A stretch of DNA of 53,473 nt, taken from an uncultured Collinsella sp. (GTDB lineage: Bacteria > Actinomycetota > Coriobacteriia > Coriobacteriales > Coriobacteriaceae). The stretch lies in assembly GCA_900543605.1 (NCBI GenBank), contig UQSK01000008.1:1-53473 (forward strand), in the 5' to 3' direction. This document shows positions 28,759 through 36,120 of the stretch, in pieces. Under the pieces are notes generated by a model. The model was given only the letters and a program-made list of their open reading frames with translations, had not been told where the DNA came from and made no database searches. Each line of letters starts with the position of its first letter. Position 1 is the first letter of the stretch. The translations under genes and the position numbers were made by a program.

Positions 28759-29449
28759 CGAGCAGATGGCTGCCGCCGAGGGCCTGGACTTTGTGCCCTA
28801 TACCCGTCCGACCGGCACCGATACGGCCAAGCCGCTCAAGATCGGTGTGCTCATCAGCGGTTCGGGTACCAACCTGCAAGCGCTGATCGATCTGATCGCC
28901 GCCGGCAAGCTCAACGCTTCGATTGAGCTCGTGGTGTCGAGCCGTCCTTCGGCCAAGGGCTTGCAGCGCGCCGAGCGTGCGGGCATCCAGACGCTCACGC
29001 TGTCCAAGGATGTCTATGCCGACCCTATTGCCGCCGACGAGGTCATCGCGCACGAGCTTCTCGAGCGCGGCTGCGAGTATGTGGTCATGGCCGGCTACAT
29101 GCGCATGGTGCACACGCCTCTACTGGCGGCGTTTCCCAACCGCGTGGTTAACTTGCATCCGGCGCTGCTGCCGAGCTTTACCGGTGCGCATGCGATTGAC
29201 GATGCCTTTGCGCGCGGCGTCAAGGTAACTGGCGTGACTGTGCATTTTGCCAACGAGATCTACGACAACGGTCCCATCATCGCCCAGCGTGCGCTGGCTG
29301 TTGAGGAGGGCTGGGATGTCGACACGCTCGAGGAGCACATCCACGCGATTGAGCACGTGCTGTATCCCGAGGTCGTGCAAATGCTCGCCGACGGCCGCGT
29401 CCACGTGCTGGAGAGCGGCAAGGTCGCAATTGACGCGCCTCGCGGCTAG
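28748..29449 (+). CDS. purN: Phosphoribosylglycinamide formyltransferase PurN
   Basis: PurN transfers a formyl group from 10-formyl-THF to GAR. From ATG 28748 the protein has 233 residues. Its family blocks are IGVLISGSGTNLQALID near residue 32, NLHPALLPSFTGAHA with the catalytic Asn and His, and VTVHFANEIYDNGPII with the active-site Asp. About 30 residues ahead of the catalytic core are extra. The start lies inside the last codons of purM. The frame is open further upstream, but the overlap start fits the context. Confidence 0.93.
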   Translation: MSANEQMAAAEGLDFVPYTRPTGTDTAKPLKIGVLISGSGTNLQALIDLIAAGKLNASIELVVSSRPSAKGLQRAERAGIQTLTLSKDVYADPIAADEVIAHELLERGCEYVVMAGYMRMVHTPLLAAFPNRVVNLHPALLPSFTGAHAIDDAFARGVKVTGVTVHFANEIYDNGPIIAQRALAVEEGWDVDTLEEHIHAIEHVLYPEVVQMLADGRVHVLESGKVAIDAPRG

Positions 29450-29481
29450 CGGCGCACAGTACAATTTAGCCGAGTAGTCAG

Positions 29482-29527
29482 GGTGGTCATTGGCGCCAAG
29501 GCGCGCGTGGCCACCTTTTGTTTTGGG
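29482..29527 (+). terminator. Intrinsic terminator after purN
   Basis: GGTGGTCA (29482-29489) pairs with TGGCCACC (29508-29515), one pair being G-U, and is followed by TTTTGTTTT. It ends the purM-purN unit. Confidence 0.75.
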
Positions 29528-29601
29528 TAGTCATCGGGAACGGTCTTTAACGACTGGTCATTCAAGAACGTCGCAGGTGACTAGATGAGAGAGGTGAGCG
29601 C

Positions 29602-30066
29602 ATGGCGGATAACGAAGCGCTGTTTACGCCTGAGCTGGTGTTTTTTGATTGGGAGTGTGCAACGCCGGATGAGGTGTTTGCGCGGCTCGAGGGCGAGCTT
29701 GCACCGCGTGGCTACATTGCGTCCGGTTGGCTCGACGCCGTTCGCACGCGCGAGGATGCCTATCCCACGGGTCTCGCCATGCCGGCGGCAAACATTGCCA
29801 TTCCGCATGCCGATCCGGGGTTTGTGGCCAAGCCCTATATCGCGGTGGTGAAGCCCGCCGCGTCCGTGACATTTAACGCTATGGCTGGCATGGGCGCTCC
29901 GGTGCCGGCGCAGATCGTCATCAATCTGGGCATCGCCGAGCCGGGCGGCCAGGTCGAGGCCCTGCAGGCGCTCATGAATATCTTTATGGACGCCGATGCC
30001 GCAGCCGACGTGCTCGGCCAGACCACGCCCCAGGGCATGGTCGACGCCATCCGCCGTCACTTCTAA
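29602..30066 (+). CDS. PTS sugar transporter EIIA domain protein (fructose/mannitol-type fold)
   Basis: The 154-residue protein matches the PTS EIIA type-2 domain. The phospho-accepting His lies in AIPHADP near residue 73, after PAANIAIPH. EIIA proteins take phosphate from HPr and pass it to EIIB. No EIIB, EIIC or regulator gene is adjacent, so this is a stand-alone EIIA. It could serve a distant transporter or act as a regulatory phosphorelay protein like PtsN. GAGAGG upstream supports ATG 29602. Confidence 0.82.
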   Translation: MADNEALFTPELVFFDWECATPDEVFARLEGELAPRGYIASGWLDAVRTREDAYPTGLAMPAANIAIPHADPGFVAKPYIAVVKPAASVTFNAMAGMGAPVPAQIVINLGIAEPGGQVEALQALMNIFMDADAAADVLGQTTPQGMVDAIRRHF

Positions 30067-30076
30067 GGTGGGGCTA

Positions 30077-30180
30077 AGCCGGCACTTGGGGACTGTCCCT
30101 AACTGCCGGCTGCCAGAGCTGTCCCCTTTGCACCAAAATGGTGCAGATTAACCTGTCCCCAACGCACCAAGTGTGCCGCG
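30077..30180. repeat. Composite GGGACAG palindrome block
   Basis: AGCCGGCA (30077-30084) pairs with TGCCGGCT (30104-30111) around GGGACTGTCCC. A second unit follows with CTGTCCCC, the hairpin GCACC-AAAAT-GGTGC near 30130-30145, and another CTGTCCCC near 30160-30168. It fills the gap between the EIIA gene and the foldase gene. Three GGGAC-type cores occur within about 90 bases. Confidence 0.75.
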
Positions 30181-30236
30181 GGGGCCGCGTTGTGACACAA
30201 TGGCGTTTGTTCGATTCGTTATGCGAAAGGCCAACT

Positions 30237-31457
30237 ATGGCAAATAAGAAAAAGAACCCCGAGGCCGCGCCGACGCCCGAGCAGCAGGCTCGCGCTGCCT
30301 CCAGCTCTCGTAAGAAGCAGCGCAAGACGTACGTGTCTAAGACCGTCAAGATCGTCCTGGTGGTCATTGGCGTGCTGGCAATGCTGCTTTCCGTCTCGGC
30401 CATGGCGTGCTCCGGCCTTATGTCGCAGGCCGAGGACACCTCGGGCTACAAGCTGACCGGCGGTGTTGCTGCTACTATCAACGGCACCAACCTTACCGAG
30501 GACACCGTGACCAAGCAAATCATGAGCATGCGCACGTCCTACGGCTACACCAAGGATAAGGATTGGGCGCAGTATCTGGTTGACAACGACCTCACGCCCA
30601 AGAAGTACCGCAAGCAACTCATCGACTCCTACACGCAGCAGATTCTGCTTCAACAGGCGCAGAAGGAGAACGGCGTGACGGTGTCGGACGAGGAGGTCGA
30701 GAAGGCTTGGAAGGACGCGTGCAAGAGCGCGGGCGGTGCCAAGGCCTTTAAGAAGACCCTCAAGACCTACGGCTATACCGAGGACACCTACAAGGATTCG
30801 CTCAAGGAGAGTCTGGCGCAGCAGAAACTCAAGGATGCGGTAGCGCCCACAAGCAAGCCCAAGGACAGCGAGATTGTCGATTACATCAACGAGAACCTGT
30901 CCAACTACAATGACGCCCGCCGCTCGTCGAACATCCTGATCAAGGTCGATTCCGACGCTTCCGACGAGGACAAGGCCGCCGCCAAGGCCAAGGCGCAGGA
31001 GTGCCTGGACAAGATCAACTCCGGTGAGCTGAGCTTTGAGGACGCCGTTGAGCAGTACTCCGACGATACCGGCTCCAAGGATAAGAAGGGCGATGTGGGC
31101 TGGGATAAGCTCACCACCTTTGTCGACAGCTACCAGACGGCGCTCGAGGGGCTCAACAAGGGCGACGTGAGCGAACTCGTCGAGTCGACCTATGGCTACC
31201 ACATCATCAAGTGCACCGACTACTTCCATGTCGATAATCAGGTTGATGACATCAAGCAGGTACCCAAGGACATCAAGAAGTATGTCTCCAACGTGGTGAA
31301 GACGCAGGCGGCCAGCACCGCGTACAGCGAGTGGCTAGAGCAGTACAAGAAGGATGCCGACATCACCGTTAATCCCATGCCCAAAGACGTGCCATACAAC
31401 GTCAGCCTGAAGGGCGTCACCAAGAGTTCGACCGACGATTCGTCGACGACTGAGTAA
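30237..31457 (+). CDS. PrsA/SurA-like peptidyl-prolyl isomerase (parvulin), membrane-anchored
   Basis: PrsA-type proteins help secreted proteins fold outside the cell. The 406-residue product has a basic cytoplasmic lead, one transmembrane helix (about 38-60; no clear lipobox), a SurA-like N domain (about 75-200), and a parvulin domain (about 205-320). The parvulin domain shows the family pattern of SSNILIKVD, DAVEQYSDDTGSKDKKGDVGW and STYGYHIIKCTD. A Lys/Asp-rich tail follows. ATG 30237 follows GAAAGG at 30225-30230; an open frame reaches back to 30138 but runs through the repeat block. It could serve the large secreted proteins encoded later. Confidence 0.85.
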   Translation: MANKKKNPEAAPTPEQQARAASSSRKKQRKTYVSKTVKIVLVVIGVLAMLLSVSAMACSGLMSQAEDTSGYKLTGGVAATINGTNLTEDTVTKQIMSMRTSYGYTKDKDWAQYLVDNDLTPKKYRKQLIDSYTQQILLQQAQKENGVTVSDEEVEKAWKDACKSAGGAKAFKKTLKTYGYTEDTYKDSLKESLAQQKLKDAVAPTSKPKDSEIVDYINENLSNYNDARRSSNILIKVDSDASDEDKAAAKAKAQECLDKINSGELSFEDAVEQYSDDTGSKDKKGDVGWDKLTTFVDSYQTALEGLNKGDVSELVESTYGYHIIKCTDYFHVDNQVDDIKQVPKDIKKYVSNVVKTQAASTAYSEWLEQYKKDADITVNPMPKDVPYNVSLKGVTKSSTDDSSTTE

Positions 31458-31511
31458 TCATGGGGCGGTGCTCGCGCGAGTGCCGCCCACGCTATTAGAG
31501 AGGATTTGCAG

Positions 31512-31955
31512 ATGACCAACGAAGAGCTGCAGAAGGAAATGATCGCGGCCATGAAGGCCAAGGACAAGGTTCGCCTGTCCATCATTCGCCAGGTCAAGGC
31601 CGAGGTGAAGAATATCGAGGTTAACGAGCGCCGCGATGTGACCGAGGAAGACGTCAACAGCATGATCAAGCGTCTGATCAAGCAGACGAGCGAGACGTTG
31701 GAGATGTCCATCAAGGCCGGCACCGACCAGGAGCGTACCGACAACCTGACCGAGCAGGTCAAGATTCTGGAGAGCCTGCTGCCCGCACAGGTTTCGGGCG
31801 AGGAGCTCGAGGCCCTGATCGAGCAGGTTATCGCCGAGCTGGGCGCTACTTCCAAGAAGCAGATGGGCCAGGTCATGGGAGCACTCGGCAAGGCCACCGG
31901 CGGCAACTTCGATAAGCCGGCCGCGGCAAAGATCGTCGGAGCAAAGCTGTCTTAA
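31512..31955 (+). CDS. GatB/YqeY domain protein
   Basis: The 147-residue protein is a stand-alone YqeY, related to the tail of the GatB amidotransferase subunit. It shows the family helical pattern MKAKDKVRLSIIRQVKAEVKN near residue 14, and VMGALGKATGGNFDKPAAAKIV near the end. The exact function of YqeY proteins is not established; a tRNA-linked role is suggested by the GatB relation. ATG 31512 is chosen over TTG 31506 by its spacing from GAGAGGA at 31498-31504. A terminator follows. Confidence 0.9.
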   Translation: MTNEELQKEMIAAMKAKDKVRLSIIRQVKAEVKNIEVNERRDVTEEDVNSMIKRLIKQTSETLEMSIKAGTDQERTDNLTEQVKILESLLPAQVSGEELEALIEQVIAELGATSKKQMGQVMGALGKATGGNFDKPAAAKIVGAKLS

Positions 31956-31984
31956 GGGCTGACCGACACATAGCCGATGCTGAG

Positions 31985-32015
31985 GGGCGTGACCATTGCG
32001 GTCGCGCCCTTTTTT
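31985..32015 (+). terminator. Intrinsic terminator after the YqeY gene
   Basis: GGGCGTGACC (31985-31994) pairs with GGTCGCGCCC (32000-32009), one pair being G-U, and is followed by six T bases (32010-32015). Confidence 0.93.
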
Positions 32016-32057
32016 GTCGGCCGATGAAGGGCGCCTCCCCTGGCTGGTCATTGGGCG

Positions 32058-32124
32058 CTCATTGGGGACAGGCTTAAATGAGTGCCCAATGAGCGGGTAC
32101 TCATTTAAGTCTGTCCCCAATGAG
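32058..32124. repeat. GGGACAG inverted repeat, 26-bp arms
   Basis: The arms 32058-32083 and 32099-32124 are reverse complements at 25 of 26 positions, and both contain CATTGGGGACAG or its complement. The 15-base loop repeats GCCCAATGAGCG from the arms. This is the largest of the GGGACAG palindromes and may be two copies placed head to head. It lies before the ABC importer operon. TACAAT at 32190-32195 is a possible -10 box for that operon. Confidence 0.85.
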
Positions 32125-32230
32125 TGGGTGGAAGGTTGCGGGTTCTTTACGGGAATGTAGTGTGGGCTGCGGAAACGCGGTTCTTTCCGTACAATAGTTC
32201 AACTCGTGTAAACGCAGGGAAGGGACATTC

Positions 32231-32962
32231 ATGGCAGACATGATCGAGATCAAGCATCTCAACAAGTACTTTGGCGACCTGCATGTGCTCAAAGATATCA
32301 ATCTCACCGTCAAGCGCGGCGAGAAGCTCGTAATGATCGGGCCTTCCGGTTCGGGTAAGTCGACGCTCATCCGTTGCGTCGATTATCTGGAGGAGCCCAC
32401 GTCGGGCGAGGTCGTCATCGACGGTACGCCGCTCACCAAAAAGAATCACCTGGAGATGGCTCGCAAGTATAGTTCCATGGTGTTTCAGCAGTTCAACCTG
32501 TATCCCAACATGACGGTGCTCGGCAACCTGACGCTCGCGCCCATCAAGCTGCAAAAGAAGAGCAAGGAGGAGGCGACCGAGATCGCTGTTGCCGCGCTCA
32601 AGCGTGTTGGCATGGCGCATAAGGCCGGCGAGTATCCGCAGAATCTCTCGGGCGGTCAGCAGCAGCGCATCGCCATCGCCCGTGCCCTGTGCACCAAGCA
32701 GCCCATCATCCTGTTTGACGAGCCGACCTCGGCGCTCGACCCCGAGATGGTCCAGGAGGTTCTGGACGTTATGATTGAGCTCGCGCAGGAGGACATCACC
32801 ATGATCTGCGTGACGCACGAGATGGGCTTTGCGCGCCAGGTGGCCGACCGCGTCATCTTTATGGAGGACGGCCGCATTCTGGAGGAGGGCACGCCCGAAC
32901 ACTTCTTCGATAACCCCGAGAACCCGCGCTGCCGCGAGTTCCTGTCCAAGATTCTGCACTAG
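32231..32962 (+). CDS. Polar amino-acid ABC importer, ATP-binding protein (GlnQ-like)
   Basis: The 243-residue ATPase drives uptake of a polar amino acid, probably glutamate or glutamine. It has the Walker A motif GPSGSGKST near residue 38, a Q-loop FQQFNLYPNMT, the signature LSGGQQQR near residue 139, the Walker B region ILFDEPTSALD, and the H-loop VTHEMGFA. It is the first gene of a four-gene unit in which the substrate-binding protein follows after a gap of 8 bp and two permeases come next. Confidence 0.95.
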   Translation: MADMIEIKHLNKYFGDLHVLKDINLTVKRGEKLVMIGPSGSGKSTLIRCVDYLEEPTSGEVVIDGTPLTKKNHLEMARKYSSMVFQQFNLYPNMTVLGNLTLAPIKLQKKSKEEATEIAVAALKRVGMAHKAGEYPQNLSGGQQQRIAIARALCTKQPIILFDEPTSALDPEMVQEVLDVMIELAQEDITMICVTHEMGFARQVADRVIFMEDGRILEEGTPEHFFDNPENPRCREFLSKILH

Positions 32963-32970
32963 GCGCGGTG

Positions 32971-33846
32971 ATGGACATGACGGATATGACGAGGGCGGCC
33001 GTGTCGCGCCGTCACTTTTTGCAGCTGGCTGGTGCCGGTATGCTTGCGCTGACGGGGACCGCGCTTGCCGGTTGCGGCAACTCCACCAGCGGCGAGGGCT
33101 CCGACAAGGGGTCCAAGCTTGCGGCCATCAAGTCGCGTGGCCATCTGAATGCCGGCGTTAAGAAGGACGTTCCCGGCTATGGCTATTACGACACCGCCAA
33201 GGGCCGCTTTGAGGGCATGGAAGTCGATTTGTGCTACCAGATCGCCGCTGCCGTCTTTGGCGTGAGCTACAAGGAGGCCCGTGCCCAGGAGCTTGTCGAG
33301 TTTACCGATGTAACGCCCAAGACGCGCGGCCCGCTGATCGATAACGGCCAACTCGACGTGGTTGCGGCGACCTACACCATCACCGACGAGCGCAAGAAGA
33401 GCTGGGATTTCTCGACGCCGTACCGCACCGACTACGTGGGACTTATGGTCAAGAAGCGTTCGGGCTTTACCTCGATTGAGGACTTGGACGGCAAGGTCAT
33501 CGGCGTGAGCCAGGGCGCTACCACGCAGGGCCTGATCGAGCAGATGATCAAGGACAACGGCTTTAGCTGCAAGCCCGAGTTTAGGGCCTTTAGCGGCTAC
33601 CCCATCATCAAGAGTTCGCTCGACGCCGGCAATATCGACGTCTTTGCCATGGACCGCTCCACGCTGGCCGGTTACATGAACGAGACCGTTGAGTTGCTGC
33701 AGCCCGAGGTCAAGTTTGGCGAGCAGGGCTACGGCGTGGCGACCAAGAAGGGCTGCGGCCTTTCGGCCGTGGTCGATCAGGTGATTTGCGATCGCCTGGC
33801 CGACGGCTGGCTCGACCAAGAGGTCAAGACCTGGGGTCTTGTATAG
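32971..33846 (+). CDS. Polar amino-acid ABC importer, substrate-binding lipoprotein
   Basis: This extracellular solute-binding protein (family 3) captures the amino acid and hands it to the permeases. The 291-residue precursor has a signal sequence with a twin-arginine-like motif (SRRHFLQLAG) and a lipobox ALAGC, so it may be exported by Tat and then lipid-anchored; signal peptidase II would leave the Cys near residue 34 as the N-terminus. The family signature GRFEGMEVDLCYQIA is present. Several nearby starts (GTG 32968, ATG 32971, ATG 32977) are possible. Confidence 0.92.
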   Translation: MDMTDMTRAAVSRRHFLQLAGAGMLALTGTALAGCGNSTSGEGSDKGSKLAAIKSRGHLNAGVKKDVPGYGYYDTAKGRFEGMEVDLCYQIAAAVFGVSYKEARAQELVEFTDVTPKTRGPLIDNGQLDVVAATYTITDERKKSWDFSTPYRTDYVGLMVKKRSGFTSIEDLDGKVIGVSQGATTQGLIEQMIKDNGFSCKPEFRAFSGYPIIKSSLDAGNIDVFAMDRSTLAGYMNETVELLQPEVKFGEQGYGVATKKGCGLSAVVDQVICDRLADGWLDQEVKTWGLV

Positions 33847-33871
33847 GCGCATCGTCCAAGGAAGGAATCAA

Positions 33872-34618
33872 ATGCTCGAAGGATTATTTGACGCCGACCG
33901 TTGGTCGACGACATTCCAAAACATGGGGCCCTTCTGGGAGGGCTTTGGCGTGACGCTGCAGGTGGTCGTTGCCGGCCTGCTGCTGTCGCTGGTGCTGGGC
34001 ACGCTGCTGGGCGTGTTCTCTACCACTCGTTCGCGCGTGCTGCGCGCCATAAGCCGCGTGTACGTGGAGTTTTACCAGAACACCCCGTTGCCCGTGCAGG
34101 TGCTCTTTATGTACATGGCCGGTCCGCAGTTTTTGCAGGCCATAACCGGTGCCGACCAGCCGGTGCGCATCGCGCCGTTCGTGCTGGGCTTCTTGGGTGT
34201 GGGCCTGTATCACGCGGCCTACATCTCGGAGGTCATCCGCACCGGTATCGAGGCGGTTCCGCGCGGTCAGATGGAGGCGGCCCAGAGCCAGGGCTTCACC
34301 CGTGCGCAGGCGTACTGGTACATCGTGCTGCCCCAGACATTCAAGATCATTCTGCCGCCGCTGTGTAACCAGGCGCTCAACCTGGTCAAGAACACGTCGG
34401 TGCTGGCGCTCGTGGCCGGCGGCGACCTTATGTACCGTTCCGACAACTTTGTGAGTCTGTACGGTTACCTGCAGGGATATATCGTCTGCTGCCTTATGTA
34501 CTTCATCATCTGCTTTCCGCTCGCCATGCTGGTGCAGTGGCTCGAGCTCCGCTCCAAGGAGCGTCCGCGCGGCGTGAGCCTGGCCGAGCTGGGGCTCGAC
34601 AACGTTGAGGAGGCCTAG
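33872..34618 (+). CDS. Polar amino-acid ABC importer, permease 1
   Basis: The 248-residue membrane protein is a HisM/GlnP-type permease with about five transmembrane segments. It carries the EAA-like coupling loop GQMEAAQSQGFTRAQAYWYIVLPQ that docks with the ATPase. ATG 33872 lies five bases after AAGGAAGGA (33858-33866). It ends three bases before the second permease gene, so the two form a heterodimer made from the same message. Confidence 0.93.
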   Translation: MLEGLFDADRWSTTFQNMGPFWEGFGVTLQVVVAGLLLSLVLGTLLGVFSTTRSRVLRAISRVYVEFYQNTPLPVQVLFMYMAGPQFLQAITGADQPVRIAPFVLGFLGVGLYHAAYISEVIRTGIEAVPRGQMEAAQSQGFTRAQAYWYIVLPQTFKIILPPLCNQALNLVKNTSVLALVAGGDLMYRSDNFVSLYGYLQGYIVCCLMYFIICFPLAMLVQWLELRSKERPRGVSLAELGLDNVEEA

Positions 34619-34621
34619 CGC

Positions 34622-35260
34622 ATGGAAATCTTCAACGCGACCAACCTGCTCTACATCTGGGGTGGCTTTGTTAAGACAATCGAGATCTCGGCGCTGTCGA
34701 TCTTTTTCTCGCTTATCTTTGGCACGATGCTGGCGCTCGTTAAAAGCTATGCGCCCCGCCCGTTCCGTATTTTGGTGAGCGCCTATATCGAGCTGTTCCG
34801 CTGCACGCCGAACTTGCTGTGGATCCTGTTTATCTACTTTACGGTGCAGGGTTTGGACATCGTGATTTCGACCATCGCCTTTACGCTGTTTACCAGCGCT
34901 GTTATGGCCGAGATTGTGCGCGGCGGCCTCAACTCGATTCCGCGCGGCCAGTTTGAGGCGGCGCAGAGCCAGGGCTTCGGCTTCTTTGCCACCATGCGCT
35001 ACATCATTCTGCCACAAACGTTTAAGACGATCATTCCGGCGCTGTTTAGCCAGTGCACGACCGTCATTAAGGACAGCTCGTATCTTTCGGGCATTAACGT
35101 GGCCGAACTCATGTACACGGCAAACGTCGTGATGGCCCACGCGATCGATCTGTCGCAGGTGCTTATGCTCTACGGCCTGGTGTTTGCGATGTACTTTGTG
35201 CTCAACTTTGGTATCTCGCTGCTGGTTCGCGCATATCAGAGGCGAATGGTGGCAGCGTAG
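34622..35260 (+). CDS. Polar amino-acid ABC importer, permease 2
   Basis: The 212-residue permease pairs with permease 1. It shows five hydrophobic segments and the coupling loop GQFEAAQSQGFGFFATMRYIILPQ. It is the last gene of the importer. A perfect palindrome starts two bases after its stop codon and leads directly into the ribosome binding site of the next gene. Confidence 0.93.
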   Translation: MEIFNATNLLYIWGGFVKTIEISALSIFFSLIFGTMLALVKSYAPRPFRILVSAYIELFRCTPNLLWILFIYFTVQGLDIVISTIAFTLFTSAVMAEIVRGGLNSIPRGQFEAAQSQGFGFFATMRYIILPQTFKTIIPALFSQCTTVIKDSSYLSGINVAELMYTANVVMAHAIDLSQVLMLYGLVFAMYFVLNFGISLLVRAYQRRMVAA

Positions 35261-35262
35261 AA

Positions 35263-35291
35263 TGTGGCAAAGGGACAGTCCCTTTGCCACA
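35263..35291. repeat. Perfect GGGACAG palindrome
   Basis: TGTGGCAAAGGGAC (35263-35276) and its exact reverse complement (35278-35291) flank a single A. It is the most symmetrical member of the family. It lies between the permease stop and the next start, where it could limit transcript read-through. Confidence 0.9.
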
Positions 35292-35308
35292 TAGAGAAAG
35301 GAATCGCG

Positions 35309-35932
35309 ATGAGCGATCTGGAGAATAAGAAGAATCCTGTGGTCATTACCATCGCGCGCGACTTTGGCGCCGAGGGCCACGAGATTGGTCGCATGCTTGC
35401 CGACGAGTTGGGGATTCCGCTGTACGATAACGAGCTGCTGGTGCGCGCGTCGCTGCGCGCGGGCGAGTCGCTCGACAAGATGGCCGCCTATGACGAGCGT
35501 CTGGCCGTGGAGAACATGGCGTTTCTGCCCGACCGCTACGATGCGCGTTCGTACTCGGATAAGTTGTTCCAGAAGATGAGCCAGGTGATTTTGGACTTGG
35601 GCGAGACCGAGAGCTGCATTATCGAGGGCCGTCTGTCGGATTACCTGCTGCGCAACAATCCTAACCACATTGCCGTGTTGGTGACCGCTCCCTTTGAGGA
35701 CCGCGTCGAGATCGTGCGCAAGAAGCGTGGCCTTAATAAAAAGAAAGGCGCCAAGCTGGTCAAGCAGCAGCAGAAGGCGCGCGAGGCGTTCTATAAGCGC
35801 TACAGTGCCGGCAAGTGGAAGATGACGAGCGGTAAGGATATCGTAGTCAACCGCGCCAAGCTGGGCCGCGAGGGTTGTAAAGACGTTATCGCCGCTGCCT
35901 ACCGCTACAAAGTAGCGCAGTTTGAAGGCTAA
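35309..35932 (+). CDS. Cytidylate-kinase-like family protein
   Basis: The 207-residue protein matches the cytidylate-kinase-like family PF13189, with VVITIARDFGAEGHEIGRML near residue 10 in place of a classical P-loop, and IPLYDNELL after it. The family is widespread in gut anaerobes and its substrate is unknown. ATG 35309 follows AAAGGA at 35297-35302; the frame is open through the repeat back to 35264. A Lys/Arg-rich stretch lies near residues 145-175. Confidence 0.85.
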   Translation: MSDLENKKNPVVITIARDFGAEGHEIGRMLADELGIPLYDNELLVRASLRAGESLDKMAAYDERLAVENMAFLPDRYDARSYSDKLFQKMSQVILDLGETESCIIEGRLSDYLLRNNPNHIAVLVTAPFEDRVEIVRKKRGLNKKKGAKLVKQQQKAREAFYKRYSAGKWKMTSGKDIVVNRAKLGREGCKDVIAAAYRYKVAQFEG

Positions 35933-35938
35933 CCGACC

Positions 35939-35998
35939 AAAACCACTACGAAGGGGACAGCACCTTTGTGGTGGTTTTTGTTTTAGGCAGAGAAAGTC
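35939..35998 (+). repeat. GGGACAG palindrome, ACCACNAC type, with a luxR-end-like tail
   Basis: AAAACCACTACGAAGG (about 35939-35954) pairs imperfectly with CCTTTGTGGTGGTTTT around GGGGACAGCA. The right flank GGTTTTTGTTTTAGGCAGAG (35973-35992) is also found after the palindrome at 37364. There it overlaps the 3' end of the luxR-type gene. Here no gene reads into it, but on the minus strand the codons before the TAA read QNQLTFSA, which resembles the end of the luxR product (LTKAFPSA). Confidence 0.75.
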
Positions 35999-36021
35999 AA
36001 CTGGTTCTGCCGGGGTCGGTC

Positions 36022-36078
36022 GCTCAAAGAACTCAAGGATGCTCAAAAAACTCAAAGATACTCAAAGAAATTAAAGAT
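36022..36078 (+). repeat. Three 19-nt tandem repeats upstream of the AAA ATPase gene
   Basis: The units are 36022-36040, 36041-36059 and 36060-36078. Each is two half-units of the form CTCAAAGA, so CTCAA-type boxes recur about every 9.5 bases. The block is A-rich, unlike the surrounding GC-rich DNA. It ends 42 bases before the ATPase start and could be a binding array for a protein, perhaps the ATPase itself. Confidence 0.85.
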
Positions 36079-36120
36079 CGTAGGGGCATAATTAAGTTGA
36101 ATGAGTTCAAGGGAGGCTTT

